Part shown: positions 37,246-47,822 of the stretch, piece by piece
Position numbering within the stretch: position 1 is the stretch's first letter
Layout of the letters: every line of letters begins with the position of its first letter
Assembly: GCF_011300685.1 (NCBI RefSeq)
Contig: NZ_CP049864.1
Location: 1,046,885-1,110,884, forward strand
Length of the DNA stretch: 64,000 nucleotides
DNA from: Lysobacter sp. HDW10
GTDB taxonomy: Bacteria > Pseudomonadota > Gammaproteobacteria > Xanthomonadales > Xanthomonadaceae
Direction: 5' to 3'
The notes under the pieces: generated by a model
Told to the model about the DNA's origin: nothing
What the model saw: the letters and a program-made list of their open reading frames with translations, nothing else
The model's database searches: none
Program-made: the position numbers and the translations under genes

Positions 37246-38619
37246 ATGAAAAAGCCCTTCGACATGGACACCGTTTCGATGACTCCGCGCGAGATTGTGC
37301 AAGAACTCGATCGCCACATCATCGGTCAACAACAAGCCAAACGCGCGGTTGCGATTGCGCTGCGTAATCGCTGGCGCCGGATGCAATTGCCCGATGCCCT
37401 GCGCCATGAAGTGATGCCCAAGAACATTCTCATGATCGGCCCGACCGGCGTGGGCAAAACTGAAATTGCACGTCGTTTGGCGACCTTGGCAAACGCGCCC
37501 TTCGTCAAAGTGGAAGCGACGCGCTTCACCGAAGTGGGTTATGTCGGCAAAGACGTGGAGCAGATCATTCGTGATCTCGCCGATACCGCAGTGAAGATGT
37601 ATCGCGAGCAGGCCAAACAACGCGTGCGCACGCAGGCAGAAGAACGCGCGGAAGACCGTGTACTCGATGCCTTGCTACCGAAACGTGCGGCGCCTGGCGG
37701 TTTTGGCTTCCAAAACGTCGACACCAGTCACGAGCCGTCGGCCATCGACAACGACACACGCAGGAAATTGCGTCAACAACTGCGCGCAGGTGAATTGGAC
37801 GAACGCGAGATCGAAATCGAAACCACGCTCAATGTCGGCGTCGACATCATGGCGCCGCCCGGCATGGAGGAAATGGGTCAGCAACTGCGGTCGATGTTCT
37901 CGCAGATGTCTGGCGGCAAAACCCAGAAGCGTAAGTTGACTGTCAAAGCTGCGCGCGTCGTCTTGCAAGACGAAGAAGCCGCGGCCTTGGTCAACGAAGA
38001 TGATGTCCGCGAAGCTGCAATTGAATCGTGCGAGCAAAACGGCATCGTGTTCATCGACGAAATCGACAAGGTTGCGAAGCGCAGTGAAGGTCAGGGCGCA
38101 GACGTGAGCCGTGAAGGTGTGCAGCGCGATTTGCTGCCCTTGGTGGAAGGCTCAACGGTCAGCACCAAGTACGGACCGGTCAAAACTGACCACATCTTGT
38201 TTATTGCTTCAGGCGCATTCCATTTGGCGAAGCCCAGCGACCTCATCCCTGAAATGCAAGGTCGCTTTCCGATCCGTGTTGAACTGCAGCCGCTCGAAAA
38301 AGCAGACTTCGTACGCATCCTGACGGAACCGAAAGCCGCATTGACCAAACAATACGTAGAACTCATGCGCACCGAAGCGGTGAGCCTGACGTTTAGCGAA
38401 GATTCGATCGATCGCATCGCGGAAATTGCCGCGACGGTGAATGCACGCCAAGAAAATATCGGTGCACGTCGCTTGCATACGGTGTTGGAACGTCTGCTCG
38501 AAACGCTAAGCTTCGATGCCCCGGACAAAGGCGGCGCACTCGTGATTGATCACGCCTACGTCGATGCACATCTGGGCGAACTGGTGCAGGACCCGGACTT
38601 GAGTCGCTATATCCTTTAA
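37246..38619 (+). CDS. hslU: ATP-dependent protease ATPase subunit HslU
   Basis: HslU is the AAA+ unfoldase that feeds substrates to HslV. The product of about 457 residues has Walker [10 protein letters not shown], Walker B VFIDEIDK, the intermediate I-domain (residues about 110-240) and a C-terminal end (YIL) that inserts into HslV. The start is uncertain: ATG 37246, GTG 37231 and ATG 37264 are all in frame and none has a strong ribosome-binding site. The stop overlaps the stop of the convergent small membrane protein gene. Confidence 0.96.
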   Translation: MKKPFDMDTVSMTPREIVQELDRHIIGQQQAKRAVAIALRNRWRRMQLPDALRHEVMPKNILMIGPTGVGKTEIARRLATLANAPFVKVEATRFTEVGYVGKDVEQIIRDLADTAVKMYREQAKQRVRTQAEERAEDRVLDALLPKRAAPGGFGFQNVDTSHEPSAIDNDTRRKLRQQLRAGELDEREIEIETTLNVGVDIMAPPGMEEMGQQLRSMFSQMSGGKTQKRKLTVKAARVVLQDEEAAALVNEDDVREAAIESCEQNGIVFIDEIDKVAKRSEGQGADVSREGVQRDLLPLVEGSTVSTKYGPVKTDHILFIASGAFHLAKPSDLIPEMQGRFPIRVELQPLEKADFVRILTEPKAALTKQYVELMRTEAVSLTFSEDSIDRIAEIAATVNARQENIGARRLHTVLERLLETLSFDAPDKGGALVIDHAYVDAHLGELVQDPDLSRYIL

Positions 38620-38816
38620 ATCACGCCTCTGCGGCGTTCCAACCAGTAATAGCCTGCGCCCACGGCAGCCCCGATCAGTAGCGAGGCTGCCCAGCCGATG
38701 CTGGACAACCACTTCACCACGAGGGCGACGACCAGGCCGAGCACCACGAACTGCGAATAGCGCCATTTGCTCTCACGGAAAGAGGTGAGCGCTTTGTCGT
38801 CTTTCGGGGTACTCAT
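38616..38816 (-). CDS. Small two-helix membrane protein, function unknown
   Basis: This 66-residue protein has a charged N-terminus ([18 protein letters not shown]), two hydrophobic segments (residues about 22-36 and 42-58) and a basic end (LERRRGVI). I cannot assign a family. It lies 2 bases downstream of ubiE on the same strand, so it is probably in its operon. ATG 38816 is preferred over the longer frame that runs into ubiE. Its stop codon overlaps that of hslU on the other strand. Confidence 0.65.
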   Translation of the reverse strand: MSTPKDDKALTSFRESKWRYSQFVVLGLVVALVVKWLSSIGWAASLLIGAAVGAGYYWLERRRGVI

Positions 38817-38818
38817 GC

Positions 38819-39577
38819 TCAGACCTTGTAGCCGGTATGGATGGCGACGATGCCGCCAGACAGGTTGCGGTAGTCGCAACGCGCAAAACCGGCGTCGGTC
38901 ATCATGCCTTCAAGCACGGCCTGCGACGGATGCTTGCGAATCGACTCGGCCAGGTACTGGTAGCTTTCCGCATCGTTCGCAAATAGCTTGCCAAGGCGCG
39001 GCAGAATCTTGAACGAATGGAAGTCATAGATGGGCTTGAACCACTCAGCGGTGACTTCGGAGAACTCAAGCACACGTGCTTGCCCGCCGACTTTCAGCAC
39101 GCGATGCATTTCTTTCAACGCCGCTTCTTTCTCCGTGACGTTGCGCAGACCAAACGCGATCGTGACCAGATCAAAGCTGTTGTCTGGAAACGGCAGGTTT
39201 TCTGCGTTCATTTGCACGTATTCAAACCCACGCACATTGCCGCGATTGGTCATACGGTCACGACCCACGCGAAGCATCGCGCCGTTGATATCGCCCAAGA
39301 CGATTTCACCTTCGCTACCGACGCGGTCTTTCAGCAGCGCAGCGATATCGCCGGTGCCACCTGCGAGGTCCAGCACGCGATCACCCTTCGACACGGAAGC
39401 GGTGGCAACGAAGTAGCGTTTCCAAACCCGATGAATGCCGAGTGACATCAAATCATTCATGAGGTCGTAGCTGTCGGCGACCGACGAGAATACGCGGCCG
39501 ACCAATTTCTGCTTCTCGCCCTTAGGGACGTCGCGGAAGCCGAAGTGTGTGGTGTCGTTGCTGTTGGATTCGTTCAT
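38819..39577 (-). CDS. ubiE: Ubiquinone/menaquinone C-methyltransferase UbiE
   Basis: UbiE methylates the benzoquinone ring (C-methylation) in ubiquinone synthesis. The 252-residue product is the normal size (E. coli 251). It has FGFRDVP and KLVGRVFSSVADSYDLMND at the start, AdoMet motif I VLDLAGGTGDIA, and the ITIAFGLRN-type motif (VTIAFGLRNVT). It is followed by the small membrane protein, with the outer-membrane protein gene at 39603-41810 upstream on the same strand. Confidence 0.96.
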   Translation of the reverse strand: MNESNSNDTTHFGFRDVPKGEKQKLVGRVFSSVADSYDLMNDLMSLGIHRVWKRYFVATASVSKGDRVLDLAGGTGDIAALLKDRVGSEGEIVLGDINGAMLRVGRDRMTNRGNVRGFEYVQMNAENLPFPDNSFDLVTIAFGLRNVTEKEAALKEMHRVLKVGGQARVLEFSEVTAEWFKPIYDFHSFKILPRLGKLFANDAESYQYLAESIRKHPSQAVLEGMMTDAGFARCDYRNLSGGIVAIHTGYKV

Positions 39578-39602
39578 AGGGGCATTATCGCACCCCTATG
39601 CC

Positions 39603-41810
39603 TCAGAACTCCGGTGCCCAGGCGTAGCTGAACTTCATGAACACGCCGCGCGAATCTTGGAACAAGGTGCTCTGCTTGTCGCTCACGTAGCCTCCCGTGG
39701 CGCCGCCAATGAACAGCGCGGTGCGTGGGTTGACCTTGTACGAATAGATCAACTGGGCGGCCAAGTTGCGCGAATGGCGCTGAATCGGGAAGGGATACAA
39801 GGCCGGCTCACGGTCCACTTGATTGCCTTGCATCGACAAGCGAACGCGTTGCTTCGGATCGATCTGCCAGCTCAGCGTGCCGTCATAAGAGCTCGCCGAG
39901 AACGCCTTGCCACCATCACGACGCAAGGTTTGGTTGTAGACCGAGAAGTTGAACATCCAGCCTTGGCCGATTGCCGCTGTGCCCCAGAGTTCCGAAATGG
40001 TGGCGCGCCCGATGCGTGAGGCCGCCAAGTCAATCGAACGTCCATTGGACACATTGCCGCCGATTTCCAACCAAGGGCCGGGAATGAAGCTTGCCAACAG
40101 ACGAAGATAGTTCTCGTTGAACATCTGGCCGTTCCAGTAGCGCTTGCGTACCAGCGGTACGACGCCGAAGCTACTTTGCATCGGACCATTGAAGTTAAGG
40201 TTCAACTCCCACTCGCTTTCCAACATCTGTCCGTCGTAGCGATAGGTGACGTCATAGTCACCCGAGAGCCTGATCTTGTGAATCTTCTTGCCGTCGCGAT
40301 ACCAGGCACGGCTGCCGCCCACCAAACCTTTCTCGTAGCCGACCTGACCAATGAAGCCGAGGTCCGCGCGGAAGCCGGGGTCGATCTTCGTGTAGTAGGT
40401 GTTAAAGCCGTAGTTGCGGTTATTAAAGCTATAGCCCAATGAGTACACGTTGCCTGCCGGTTCTTGCTCCGGGAGTCCGAGAGAGACCGGGTACTTCGAG
40501 CTGCTGCGCATGACCTCACCACTGAAGGTGTGCGGGCCTTTCTGATAGTTGAAATCCGAGCCGACGACGACGTTGCTGTAATCGGTGCCAGTGCGCGCGG
40601 TACTGATCAAGCCGACGCTCAGTTCTTTACTGAAGTCGTAGCGATAGCGACCGGCAAACACATTCGACTTCTGATCCATCACGGTGAAGTTGGAGCCCAA
40701 CGGGCCCGGCAACAACAACTGTGTAGTGGCATCACGCGCAAGCAAACCGGCGAAGGTGCCCGCGCCGCTGCGGCCGGTCAGACGAATGCCTGCATCGGGA
40801 TTCGCAATCTGACGGGTGTACAACACTTGGAATGGGAAATTGAAATAGTCAGCGCCTTCCAAGAAAAAGGGGCGCTTTTCTTGCTGGTACAAAGCGAAGT
40901 TGCTGCTCAAATCGATCTGCGACGAATCCGATTCCACTTGTGAGAAGTCGGGGTTCACGGTCAAGTTCAAGGTGAGGTTGGTCGTCGGCGCCCAAGCCAC
41001 GTCCAAGCCCGGCGAAATATCCACGCCTTCACCCGTCCATTTGCGATCGGCCGGGCTGCGCGTTTCAACATTCGTCGTGGTGACCGTTGGCACGATCAAC
41101 AGATTGCGGCCTTGCTTCGCGCCTTGAAAGCCTTCGTACTTTTCAAATGTGCACAAGAAACAGTTTGCGTCGCGGCTCACTTTTTGATTGGCGATCTGAT
41201 AGCGCTTGTCGCGCGGACGTGCCCGGAAGAAGCTAATGCCCCAAGTGCGTGTTGAATCGGTGTTGTTAAAGCGTAAGGTTGAGAACGGAATGCGAATTTC
41301 AACCTCATAACCGCGCTCGGTGATGCGGCCCGCACTCGTCCATAGACCATCCCAGCTGTCATCTTCGTTGCCGGTGACTTCTTCTTTGATCAAGTCCATT
41401 TGCACGCCGAGCGGATTGACGAAGAATTCGTAAGCACGGCGTTGGTCGTTGAAGGTGTCCATCATCATGCCGACGAAGTCGTCGCGATAAGACTGGTCAC
41501 GGTCGCGCAAGTGCGCGCGGATTTCCTTCGGGTTCGGGTCCTCGGCGATGAATGACACCAAGAACGCATCTTGGGTGTGCGCAACGCGGACATGCGTTGC
41601 GGTGGTCGGGGTGTTGTTGTCACCCGGACTGATTTCATAGTTCAAGGAAATCGGCAGCGCGTCTTTCCACTCTTCCTCGTTGATCACACCGTCAATGGTG
41701 GGCTCGGTGGTGATGGACGGAATGGCGTTGCCATTCACTTGCTGCGCCCAAACGGGAGAGGCGGCCAAGGCGAGGGCGAGGGCGAGTACGTGGCGTCGTG
41801 GCAGCTTCAT
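39603..41810 (-). CDS. DUF5916 outer-membrane protein with CBM9-like domain
   Basis: The 735-residue protein has a signal peptide (cleavage after VWA, residue 22), a carbohydrate-binding family 9-like domain (about 35-190, with IDGVINEEEWKDA and NPLGVQMD), and a large beta-barrel-like C-terminal DUF5916 domain. It ends FMKFSYAWAPEF with the terminal aromatic typical of outer-membrane barrels. The family is common in Xanthomonadales and Bacteroidetes and its function is unknown; a role in polymer binding or surface hydrolysis is inferred. It is divergent from an M1 peptidase lipoprotein gene. Confidence 0.85.
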   Translation of the reverse strand: MKLPRRHVLALALALAASPVWAQQVNGNAIPSITTEPTIDGVINEEEWKDALPISLNYEISPGDNNTPTTATHVRVAHTQDAFLVSFIAEDPNPKEIRAHLRDRDQSYRDDFVGMMMDTFNDQRRAYEFFVNPLGVQMDLIKEEVTGNEDDSWDGLWTSAGRITERGYEVEIRIPFSTLRFNNTDSTRTWGISFFRARPRDKRYQIANQKVSRDANCFLCTFEKYEGFQGAKQGRNLLIVPTVTTTNVETRSPADRKWTGEGVDISPGLDVAWAPTTNLTLNLTVNPDFSQVESDSSQIDLSSNFALYQQEKRPFFLEGADYFNFPFQVLYTRQIANPDAGIRLTGRSGAGTFAGLLARDATTQLLLPGPLGSNFTVMDQKSNVFAGRYRYDFSKELSVGLISTARTGTDYSNVVVGSDFNYQKGPHTFSGEVMRSSSKYPVSLGLPEQEPAGNVYSLGYSFNNRNYGFNTYYTKIDPGFRADLGFIGQVGYEKGLVGGSRAWYRDGKKIHKIRLSGDYDVTYRYDGQMLESEWELNLNFNGPMQSSFGVVPLVRKRYWNGQMFNENYLRLLASFIPGPWLEIGGNVSNGRSIDLAASRIGRATISELWGTAAIGQGWMFNFSVYNQTLRRDGGKAFSASSYDGTLSWQIDPKQRVRLSMQGNQVDREPALYPFPIQRHSRNLAAQLIYSYKVNPRTALFIGGATGGYVSDKQSTLFQDSRGVFMKFSYAWAPEF

Positions 41811-41953
41811 GGCGCGTGTCTTTGGTTAATTTCGGCATAGCGTGCCGCTAACGCTTTTTGAATGAATGTGCCAAAGGTGTCGTGACCAATGTCAGGGGAG
41901 GTCACACCGCGGAGGTTACACTCGGGGTTTCCCCATCGTCGAGGTGTCGTCCC

Positions 41954-43900
41954 ATGCGTCCCAGTTTGATTGCCCTGTCCGTTGCCAGTGTTTTGCTTGC
42001 AGGCTGCCCTGACAACAAAACCTCAAATGCAGCCGCCAATGCGTCGGCTTCGGACACTGCTGCAGTTAAGTCCGATTCAGTCGCCGCCGACAAGGTCGTC
42101 GACGAACATTCGTATGCGCAGCCGGACAAAGTGCAGACACAGGATGTGGCACTGGATCTCGCGATCGATTTCAGCAAGAAGATTTTGAGCGGTACCGCGA
42201 CCCTGGGTTTGAACTGGGTCGACAAGAGCGCCACCGAACTGACCTTGGATACCCGTGACCTCGACATTCAAAAGGTCGAAGGCGAAGACGCCAATGGCGC
42301 ATGGGCACCGCTGAAGTTCAAATTGGATGCCGCCGACAAGATTCTTGGCAGCAAGCTCACGATTGAAACGCCGAACCGGCCCGCGAAGGTGCGTATCACT
42401 TATGCAACGTCGCCGAACGCATCTGGCCTGCAATGGCTCGAGCCATCGATGACGGAAGGCAAGAAGACGCCCTTCATGTTCAGCCAATCGCAACAAATCC
42501 ACGCGCGTTCGTGGGTGCCTTTGCAAGACACGCCGATGATTCGCTTTACCTACACGGCACATGTCACCAGCCCGAAAGACACGATGGTGTTGATGAGCGC
42601 CGACAACGATCCGAAGGCCGCACGTGACGGTGATTACACCTTCAAGATGCCGCAAAAGATTCCGTCTTACTTGATGGCGATTGCCGCAGGCGATTTGGTG
42701 TTCAAGCCGATCAGCGAGCGCAGTGGCGTGTGGGCAGAGCCGGCCATGGTCAACAAGGCCACGGCTGAATTCGCTGACACCGAAAAGATGATCGTCACGG
42801 CCGAAAAACTGTATGGCAAATACCGTTGGGACCGTTACGACATGCTCGTGCTGCCGCCGTCCTTCCCTTATGGCGGTATGGAAAATCCGCGCATCACCTT
42901 TGCGACGCCTACCGTCATCGTGGGCGACAAGTCGCTGGTGTCGTTGATTGCGCATGAATTGGCGCATAGCTGGTCAGGAAATCTGGTGACCTTTGCGACC
43001 GACAAGGATTCTTGGTTGAACGAAGGCCTCACCACCTATGTGCAGAGCCGCATCACTGAAGATCTGTATGGCATCGATGCCAAGGATATGGAAAACAAGA
43101 TCGACCGTGACGAGCTGACCAAGGAATACAAGACGCTCGATCCGGCGCTGCAACGCTTGTCGTTGAAGCCCGGCACCTTGGCGGATCCGGATGGTTCGTC
43201 CAGCGCAACGGTTTATACGAAGGGTGCCTGGTTCATGCAGTACCTCGAAAAGGCTTACGGACGCGAAGTGTTTGATCCGTTCTTGCGGGGCTACTTCGAT
43301 CACTTTGCTTTCCAAAGCATCCCGACGTCCACCTTCCGCAAGTACTTGCAGGAAAACTTGATCGACAAGCACCCGGGTAAGGTCACCATGGCGCAGGTCG
43401 ATCAATGGTTGTATGAGCCGGGTATTCCGGCAGACGCGCCGAAGACGGATTCCGCGAAGTTCGACGCGGTCGACAAGGCACGTACGGCGTGGATCGACAG
43501 CAAGACCTTGCCTGACAAGGTGGCAACGTCGAAATGGAGCACACAAGAATGGGTGCACTTCGTCGAAGGCTTGCCAGACACGATGTCTGAAGAACAGCTC
43601 AAGGCTTTGGACGCTGCATACAAATTCACCGGCACACCGAATGGCGAAATCGCCATGCGTTGGTATCCGCTAACCGTGAAGAACAATTACACCGTGGCGC
43701 GTCCTGAGATCGCTAAATTCTTGGAACGCGTGGGTCGCCGTAAATTGATCATGCCGACCTATGGTGCATTGGTGAAAACGCCAGACGGTTTGGCGTTTGC
43801 AAAAGAAGTGTTCGCCAAAGCCAAGCCGGGCTACCACCCGATCACCACGGGCAGCGTCGAAAGCGTGATTGCCGACGCTGAGAAGGGCACAACGAAGTAA
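41954..43900 (+). CDS. M1 family aminopeptidase, lipoprotein
   Basis: The 648-residue protein is exported as a lipoprotein: the lipobox LLAGC places the lipidated Cys at residue 18. The mature part has the M1 layout: a beta domain, the GGMENP substrate motif, zinc site H334-E-L-A-H338 with E357 (WLNEGL), and a C-terminal helical domain as in leukotriene A4 hydrolase. ATG 41954 is the start that yields the lipobox; an earlier in-frame ATG at 41858 would bury it. It trims N-terminal residues from peptides at the envelope. Its stop overlaps the next lipoprotein gene (TAATG). Confidence 0.94.
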   Translation: MRPSLIALSVASVLLAGCPDNKTSNAAANASASDTAAVKSDSVAADKVVDEHSYAQPDKVQTQDVALDLAIDFSKKILSGTATLGLNWVDKSATELTLDTRDLDIQKVEGEDANGAWAPLKFKLDAADKILGSKLTIETPNRPAKVRITYATSPNASGLQWLEPSMTEGKKTPFMFSQSQQIHARSWVPLQDTPMIRFTYTAHVTSPKDTMVLMSADNDPKAARDGDYTFKMPQKIPSYLMAIAAGDLVFKPISERSGVWAEPAMVNKATAEFADTEKMIVTAEKLYGKYRWDRYDMLVLPPSFPYGGMENPRITFATPTVIVGDKSLVSLIAHELAHSWSGNLVTFATDKDSWLNEGLTTYVQSRITEDLYGIDAKDMENKIDRDELTKEYKTLDPALQRLSLKPGTLADPDGSSSATVYTKGAWFMQYLEKAYGREVFDPFLRGYFDHFAFQSIPTSTFRKYLQENLIDKHPGKVTMAQVDQWLYEPGIPADAPKTDSAKFDAVDKARTAWIDSKTLPDKVATSKWSTQEWVHFVEGLPDTMSEEQLKALDAAYKFTGTPNGEIAMRWYPLTVKNNYTVARPEIAKFLERVGRRKLIMPTYGALVKTPDGLAFAKEVFAKAKPGYHPITTGSVESVIADAEKGTTK

Positions 43901-44601
43901 TGAAGCGGGTTTTTCTCGCACTCACGATCCTTGCAGCCCTCGCCGGCTGCAAGGATGAAAAGGCCGAGGCGGCCGCGCTCGCGCAACAACGCGAGGCAGC
44001 GGCAGCCCCCATTCTTGAACGCTACAAAGCTGCCATGACCGGCCAAGACTGGGAAACTGCGCGTGTGCAAGCGGACACCTTGCGATTCGACTACGCGGGT
44101 ACGAAAGCAGAAGCAGCCGTCCTTGCGGATTACGACGCGCTTAAAGCGAAGTCTGATATCAAACGCGAAGACCGCCGCGTGGCCGCGCTGTGGGACTATC
44201 AGCGCAATCCGGAAAAGACAGGCGAGCAAATCACTGCCGCGATGTACGCAAAAGAAAAAGTCGACACGCCGGATGGACGTTCATCGGTGCTGTTGATTTT
44301 TCGTGACCATCCCGAGTGGGGCAGCAGTGCGTACGTGATTCTTGATCGCGCCGATTTTGATTGCTGGAAGGGCTGTCAGTTGAAAGTCACGGCTGATGAG
44401 AAGGCGTACGTCATCCCGGGACAACGTCCGGATACGACTGAGGCGATTTCCATGTTTATCAACGATCAGCCGAAGCTGTGGAAGCTGTTCAAGGATTCGC
44501 GCATCATAAAAATTGAATTGCCGATCAAAGGCTCAGGGATGCATACCGCCACGTTCGAATCGGGTGGGCTTGATCCGGATCGGATGCCAAACTGGCGCTA
44601 A
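43900..44601 (+). CDS. Putative lipoprotein, function unknown
   Basis: This 233-residue protein has a lipoprotein signal (lipobox LAGCK, Cys at residue 17), an Ala-rich helical segment (about 20-75) and a C-terminal beta-rich domain with two close cysteines (DCWKGC). I do not recognise the family. Its ATG overlaps the stop of the M1 aminopeptidase, which suggests that the two envelope lipoproteins are made together. A partner or quality-control role is only a guess. Confidence 0.75.
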   Translation: MKRVFLALTILAALAGCKDEKAEAAALAQQREAAAAPILERYKAAMTGQDWETARVQADTLRFDYAGTKAEAAVLADYDALKAKSDIKREDRRVAALWDYQRNPEKTGEQITAAMYAKEKVDTPDGRSSVLLIFRDHPEWGSSAYVILDRADFDCWKGCQLKVTADEKAYVIPGQRPDTTEAISMFINDQPKLWKLFKDSRIIKIELPIKGSGMHTATFESGGLDPDRMPNWR

Positions 44602-44622
44602 GTTATTTGGGGAGATGATTGA

Positions 44623-45165
44623 ATGTCTGCCAAGCACCCGCCCGCTACTTTTAGCAGTCCCGTTTTCGAAGCAGAAGGGAAGGCTTTCTCTTTTGCCAAG
44701 GTGCCGCCCGAGCTCAGCAAATCCCATTTGCGTCGCGGCAGAATGACGGCGCGCATCGGCATCGGCGACAGCAGCTTCGATGCGCTGATGGAGCCCGACG
44801 GAAAACTTGGCCACTGGTTTGTCCTTCCGCCGCGTGTCGTGAAAGGCGAGAAGCTTTCAACTGAGGCAAGCGCGGGGTTTACGCTGAGCACACTTGAGAA
44901 GCAGCCAGATCCGACGCTTCCCAAAGACTTTGCGGCGCTACTGAAAAAGAGTCCGTCCGCACAGGCGACTTGGGATGCGACCACCACGCTGGCTAAGATT
45001 GATTGGGTCCATTGGATGGCGTCCGCCAAGCAAGACGCCACCAAGCGCGAACGCGCGGCAAATGCGATTGACATGCTCGAGAACGGGAAGAAGCGGGTCT
45101 GTTGCTTCGACCCTTCGGGTTTCTATAGCAAGGCGTTTGCTTGCCCTGTCGAAGAGAACGATTAG
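44623..45165 (+). CDS. YdeI/OmpD-associated family protein with DUF1905 domain
   Basis: The 180-residue protein has a DUF1905-type beta barrel domain (residues about 8-95) and a C-terminal YdeI/OmpD-associated helical segment (about 100-165, with WVHWMASAKQDATKRERAANA and LENGKKRVCCFD split by a short linker). Members are linked to bacteriocin or antimicrobial tolerance, but biochemistry is lacking. A GGGGAG site lies before ATG 44623. No signal peptide is visible, so it is probably cytoplasmic. It ends 24 bases from a convergent gene. Confidence 0.82.
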   Translation: MSAKHPPATFSSPVFEAEGKAFSFAKVPPELSKSHLRRGRMTARIGIGDSSFDALMEPDGKLGHWFVLPPRVVKGEKLSTEASAGFTLSTLEKQPDPTLPKDFAALLKKSPSAQATWDATTTLAKIDWVHWMASAKQDATKRERAANAIDMLENGKKRVCCFDPSGFYSKAFACPVEEND

Positions 45166-45189
45166 AAAAACCAGCGCTTGTGTGAGCCG

Positions 45190-45543
45190 TTAGCTGCGCG
45201 AGTATCGGTATCCGCGGCGCTGACAATCAAACTTGCCATAGCGAACTAGGCACTGCGCCGCCGTCATACGCCGCTCGTGCGATCGACGAATTGCGCGTTT
45301 ATGGCGCTGATGATCCCGGCTGATCACGCGTTTGTGGCGCGCATGTGCAGACTTGAGATTGCCGCTTCTTAGGTCGCGCCAATCCTGCTTGATATTGCTG
45401 GAAACGCTATGCGCATCTTGCTTGACGTTTTCTTTGATGCTGCGCACTTGTCCCGCAGGCGTGCTTTGCGCCATCACAGGCGACATTGCCAAAGACACGA
45501 CGAGTGCTGCAGCGCTGACGAGCACGGGTTTTAGAAGTTTCAT
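45190..45543 (-). CDS. Small basic exported protein, function unknown
   Basis: I do not recognise this 117-residue protein. It has a signal peptide (cleavage near MAQ, residue 25), a central amphipathic helix-like stretch (residues about 32-65) and a strongly basic second half rich in Arg, Lys and His (RHKRVISRDHQRHKRAIRR). It ends with two cysteines in CLVRYGKFDC and a Tyr/Arg tail. A GGATG-like site precedes the ATG. It could bind polyanions such as DNA or LPS in the envelope; this is inference from charge only. Confidence 0.65.
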   Translation of the reverse strand: MKLLKPVLVSAAALVVSLAMSPVMAQSTPAGQVRSIKENVKQDAHSVSSNIKQDWRDLRSGNLKSAHARHKRVISRDHQRHKRAIRRSHERRMTAAQCLVRYGKFDCQRRGYRYSRS

Positions 45544-45599
45544 GGTTGCATCCTCTGCGCAAGTAACGCCCCAAGGCTATGCAGGTGCACATGAACATG

Positions 45600-45619
45600 G
45601 GCGCTCTTGCGTGAGCGCC
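45600..45619. terminator. GC-rich hairpin in the gap 45544-45673
   Basis: GGCGCTC-TTGCGT-GAGCGCC is a perfect 7-base stem with a 6-base loop. It lies between the end of the minus-strand kinase gene (stop at 45674) and the start of the next minus-strand gene (45543). There is no T-run, so it is a terminator-like or leader hairpin. The rest of the 130-base gap shows nothing recognisable. Confidence 0.4.
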
Positions 45620-45673
45620 ATCCACGAAAGATTCAGTTTTGGCGCGCAGTCAGACAGACGCGTTACGCCTCGC

Positions 45674-46606
45674 TTACAGCGCGTAGCCGTACTGCCGTTC
45701 GAACTCCGCTGCAAATTCTGCATAGGTGAAGCGCTGATTCTGTGTACCCGGATGGCTCACTTTCAACGCACCCATCAGGTTGCCGATGCGGCCGATGGTC
45801 GGCCAGTCGTAGCCCTTTTCCAACCCGAAGATCAGGCCGGCACGGAAGGCATCGCCACAGCCGGTCGGATCGACGACGGCCTTTTCAACGGCGGGCGGCG
45901 CATGGATGGTCTCGCCACCGACGTGAATATCGACCCCTTTCGGGCCGCGGGTGGTGATGTAGGCCTTGACCTTCGACGAGATCGTCGCTTCGTCCCAGCC
46001 CGTGCGGTTTTGCAGCAAATTGGATTCGTAATCGTTGGTGATCACGTAATCCGCCAATTCAATGAACTCGCGGAATTCCTCGCCATTGAACAACGGCATG
46101 GCTTGGCCGGGGTCAAAAATGAAGGGGATGCCCGCAGCGTGGAACTCGCGCGCGTTCTGCAGCATGCCGTCGCGTCCGTCCGGTGCCACGATCCCAAGTG
46201 TGATGCCGGGCACATCTTTCACGTGGTTTTCGTAGCTGAACATCATCGCGCCCGGATGGAAGGCGGTGATCTGGTTGTTGTCGTGATCGGTGGTGATGAA
46301 GGCTTGGGGCGTGAACGTCCCCTGCATCTCGCGCACGCAGTGCATCGGGATGTCCAAGGCCTGGAAATAGGCACGATAGGGGCCGAAATCCTCGCCCACG
46401 GTCGCCATGGGCACGGGTTTGCCGCCCAAAAGCTTTAGGTTGTACGCAATATTGCCGGCACAGCCGCCAAATTCGCGGCGCATACGCGGCACCAAAAACG
46501 ACACATTCAGAATGTGCACTTTGTCCGGCAGGATGTGGTTCTTGAACTGGTCCGGGAACACCATGATGGTGTCGTATGCAAGCGAGCCGCAGATAAGTGT
46601 AGACAT
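45674..46606 (-). CDS. PfkB family carbohydrate kinase (adenosine/ribokinase-like)
   Basis: The 310-residue kinase has the PfkB N-terminal signature FGGCAGNIAYNLKLLG and the C-terminal catalytic motif VDPTGCGDAFRAG, with the catalytic Asp in GDAF. The sequence is most like adenosine-kinase-type members of the family that phosphorylate a nucleoside or sugar. No pathway partner is next to it, so the substrate cannot be fixed. It is divergent from mreB across a 163-base gap. Confidence 0.92.
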   Translation of the reverse strand: MSTLICGSLAYDTIMVFPDQFKNHILPDKVHILNVSFLVPRMRREFGGCAGNIAYNLKLLGGKPVPMATVGEDFGPYRAYFQALDIPMHCVREMQGTFTPQAFITTDHDNNQITAFHPGAMMFSYENHVKDVPGITLGIVAPDGRDGMLQNAREFHAAGIPFIFDPGQAMPLFNGEEFREFIELADYVITNDYESNLLQNRTGWDEATISSKVKAYITTRGPKGVDIHVGGETIHAPPAVEKAVVDPTGCGDAFRAGLIFGLEKGYDWPTIGRIGNLMGALKVSHPGTQNQRFTYAEFAAEFERQYGYAL

Positions 46607-46724
46607 CGTGTCCGATCAAAGAGTCTTGGCAATCGTGCATAGCGTAACCAAACGCGCCGTTTTGTGCCAATCTGCGCCGAAGTGGCAACGAATTTACAAC
46701 ATCAGCGCGCCGCTTTTTTGTTAG

Positions 46725-47816
<1,092 letters not shown>

Positions 47817-47822
47817 TGCGGC

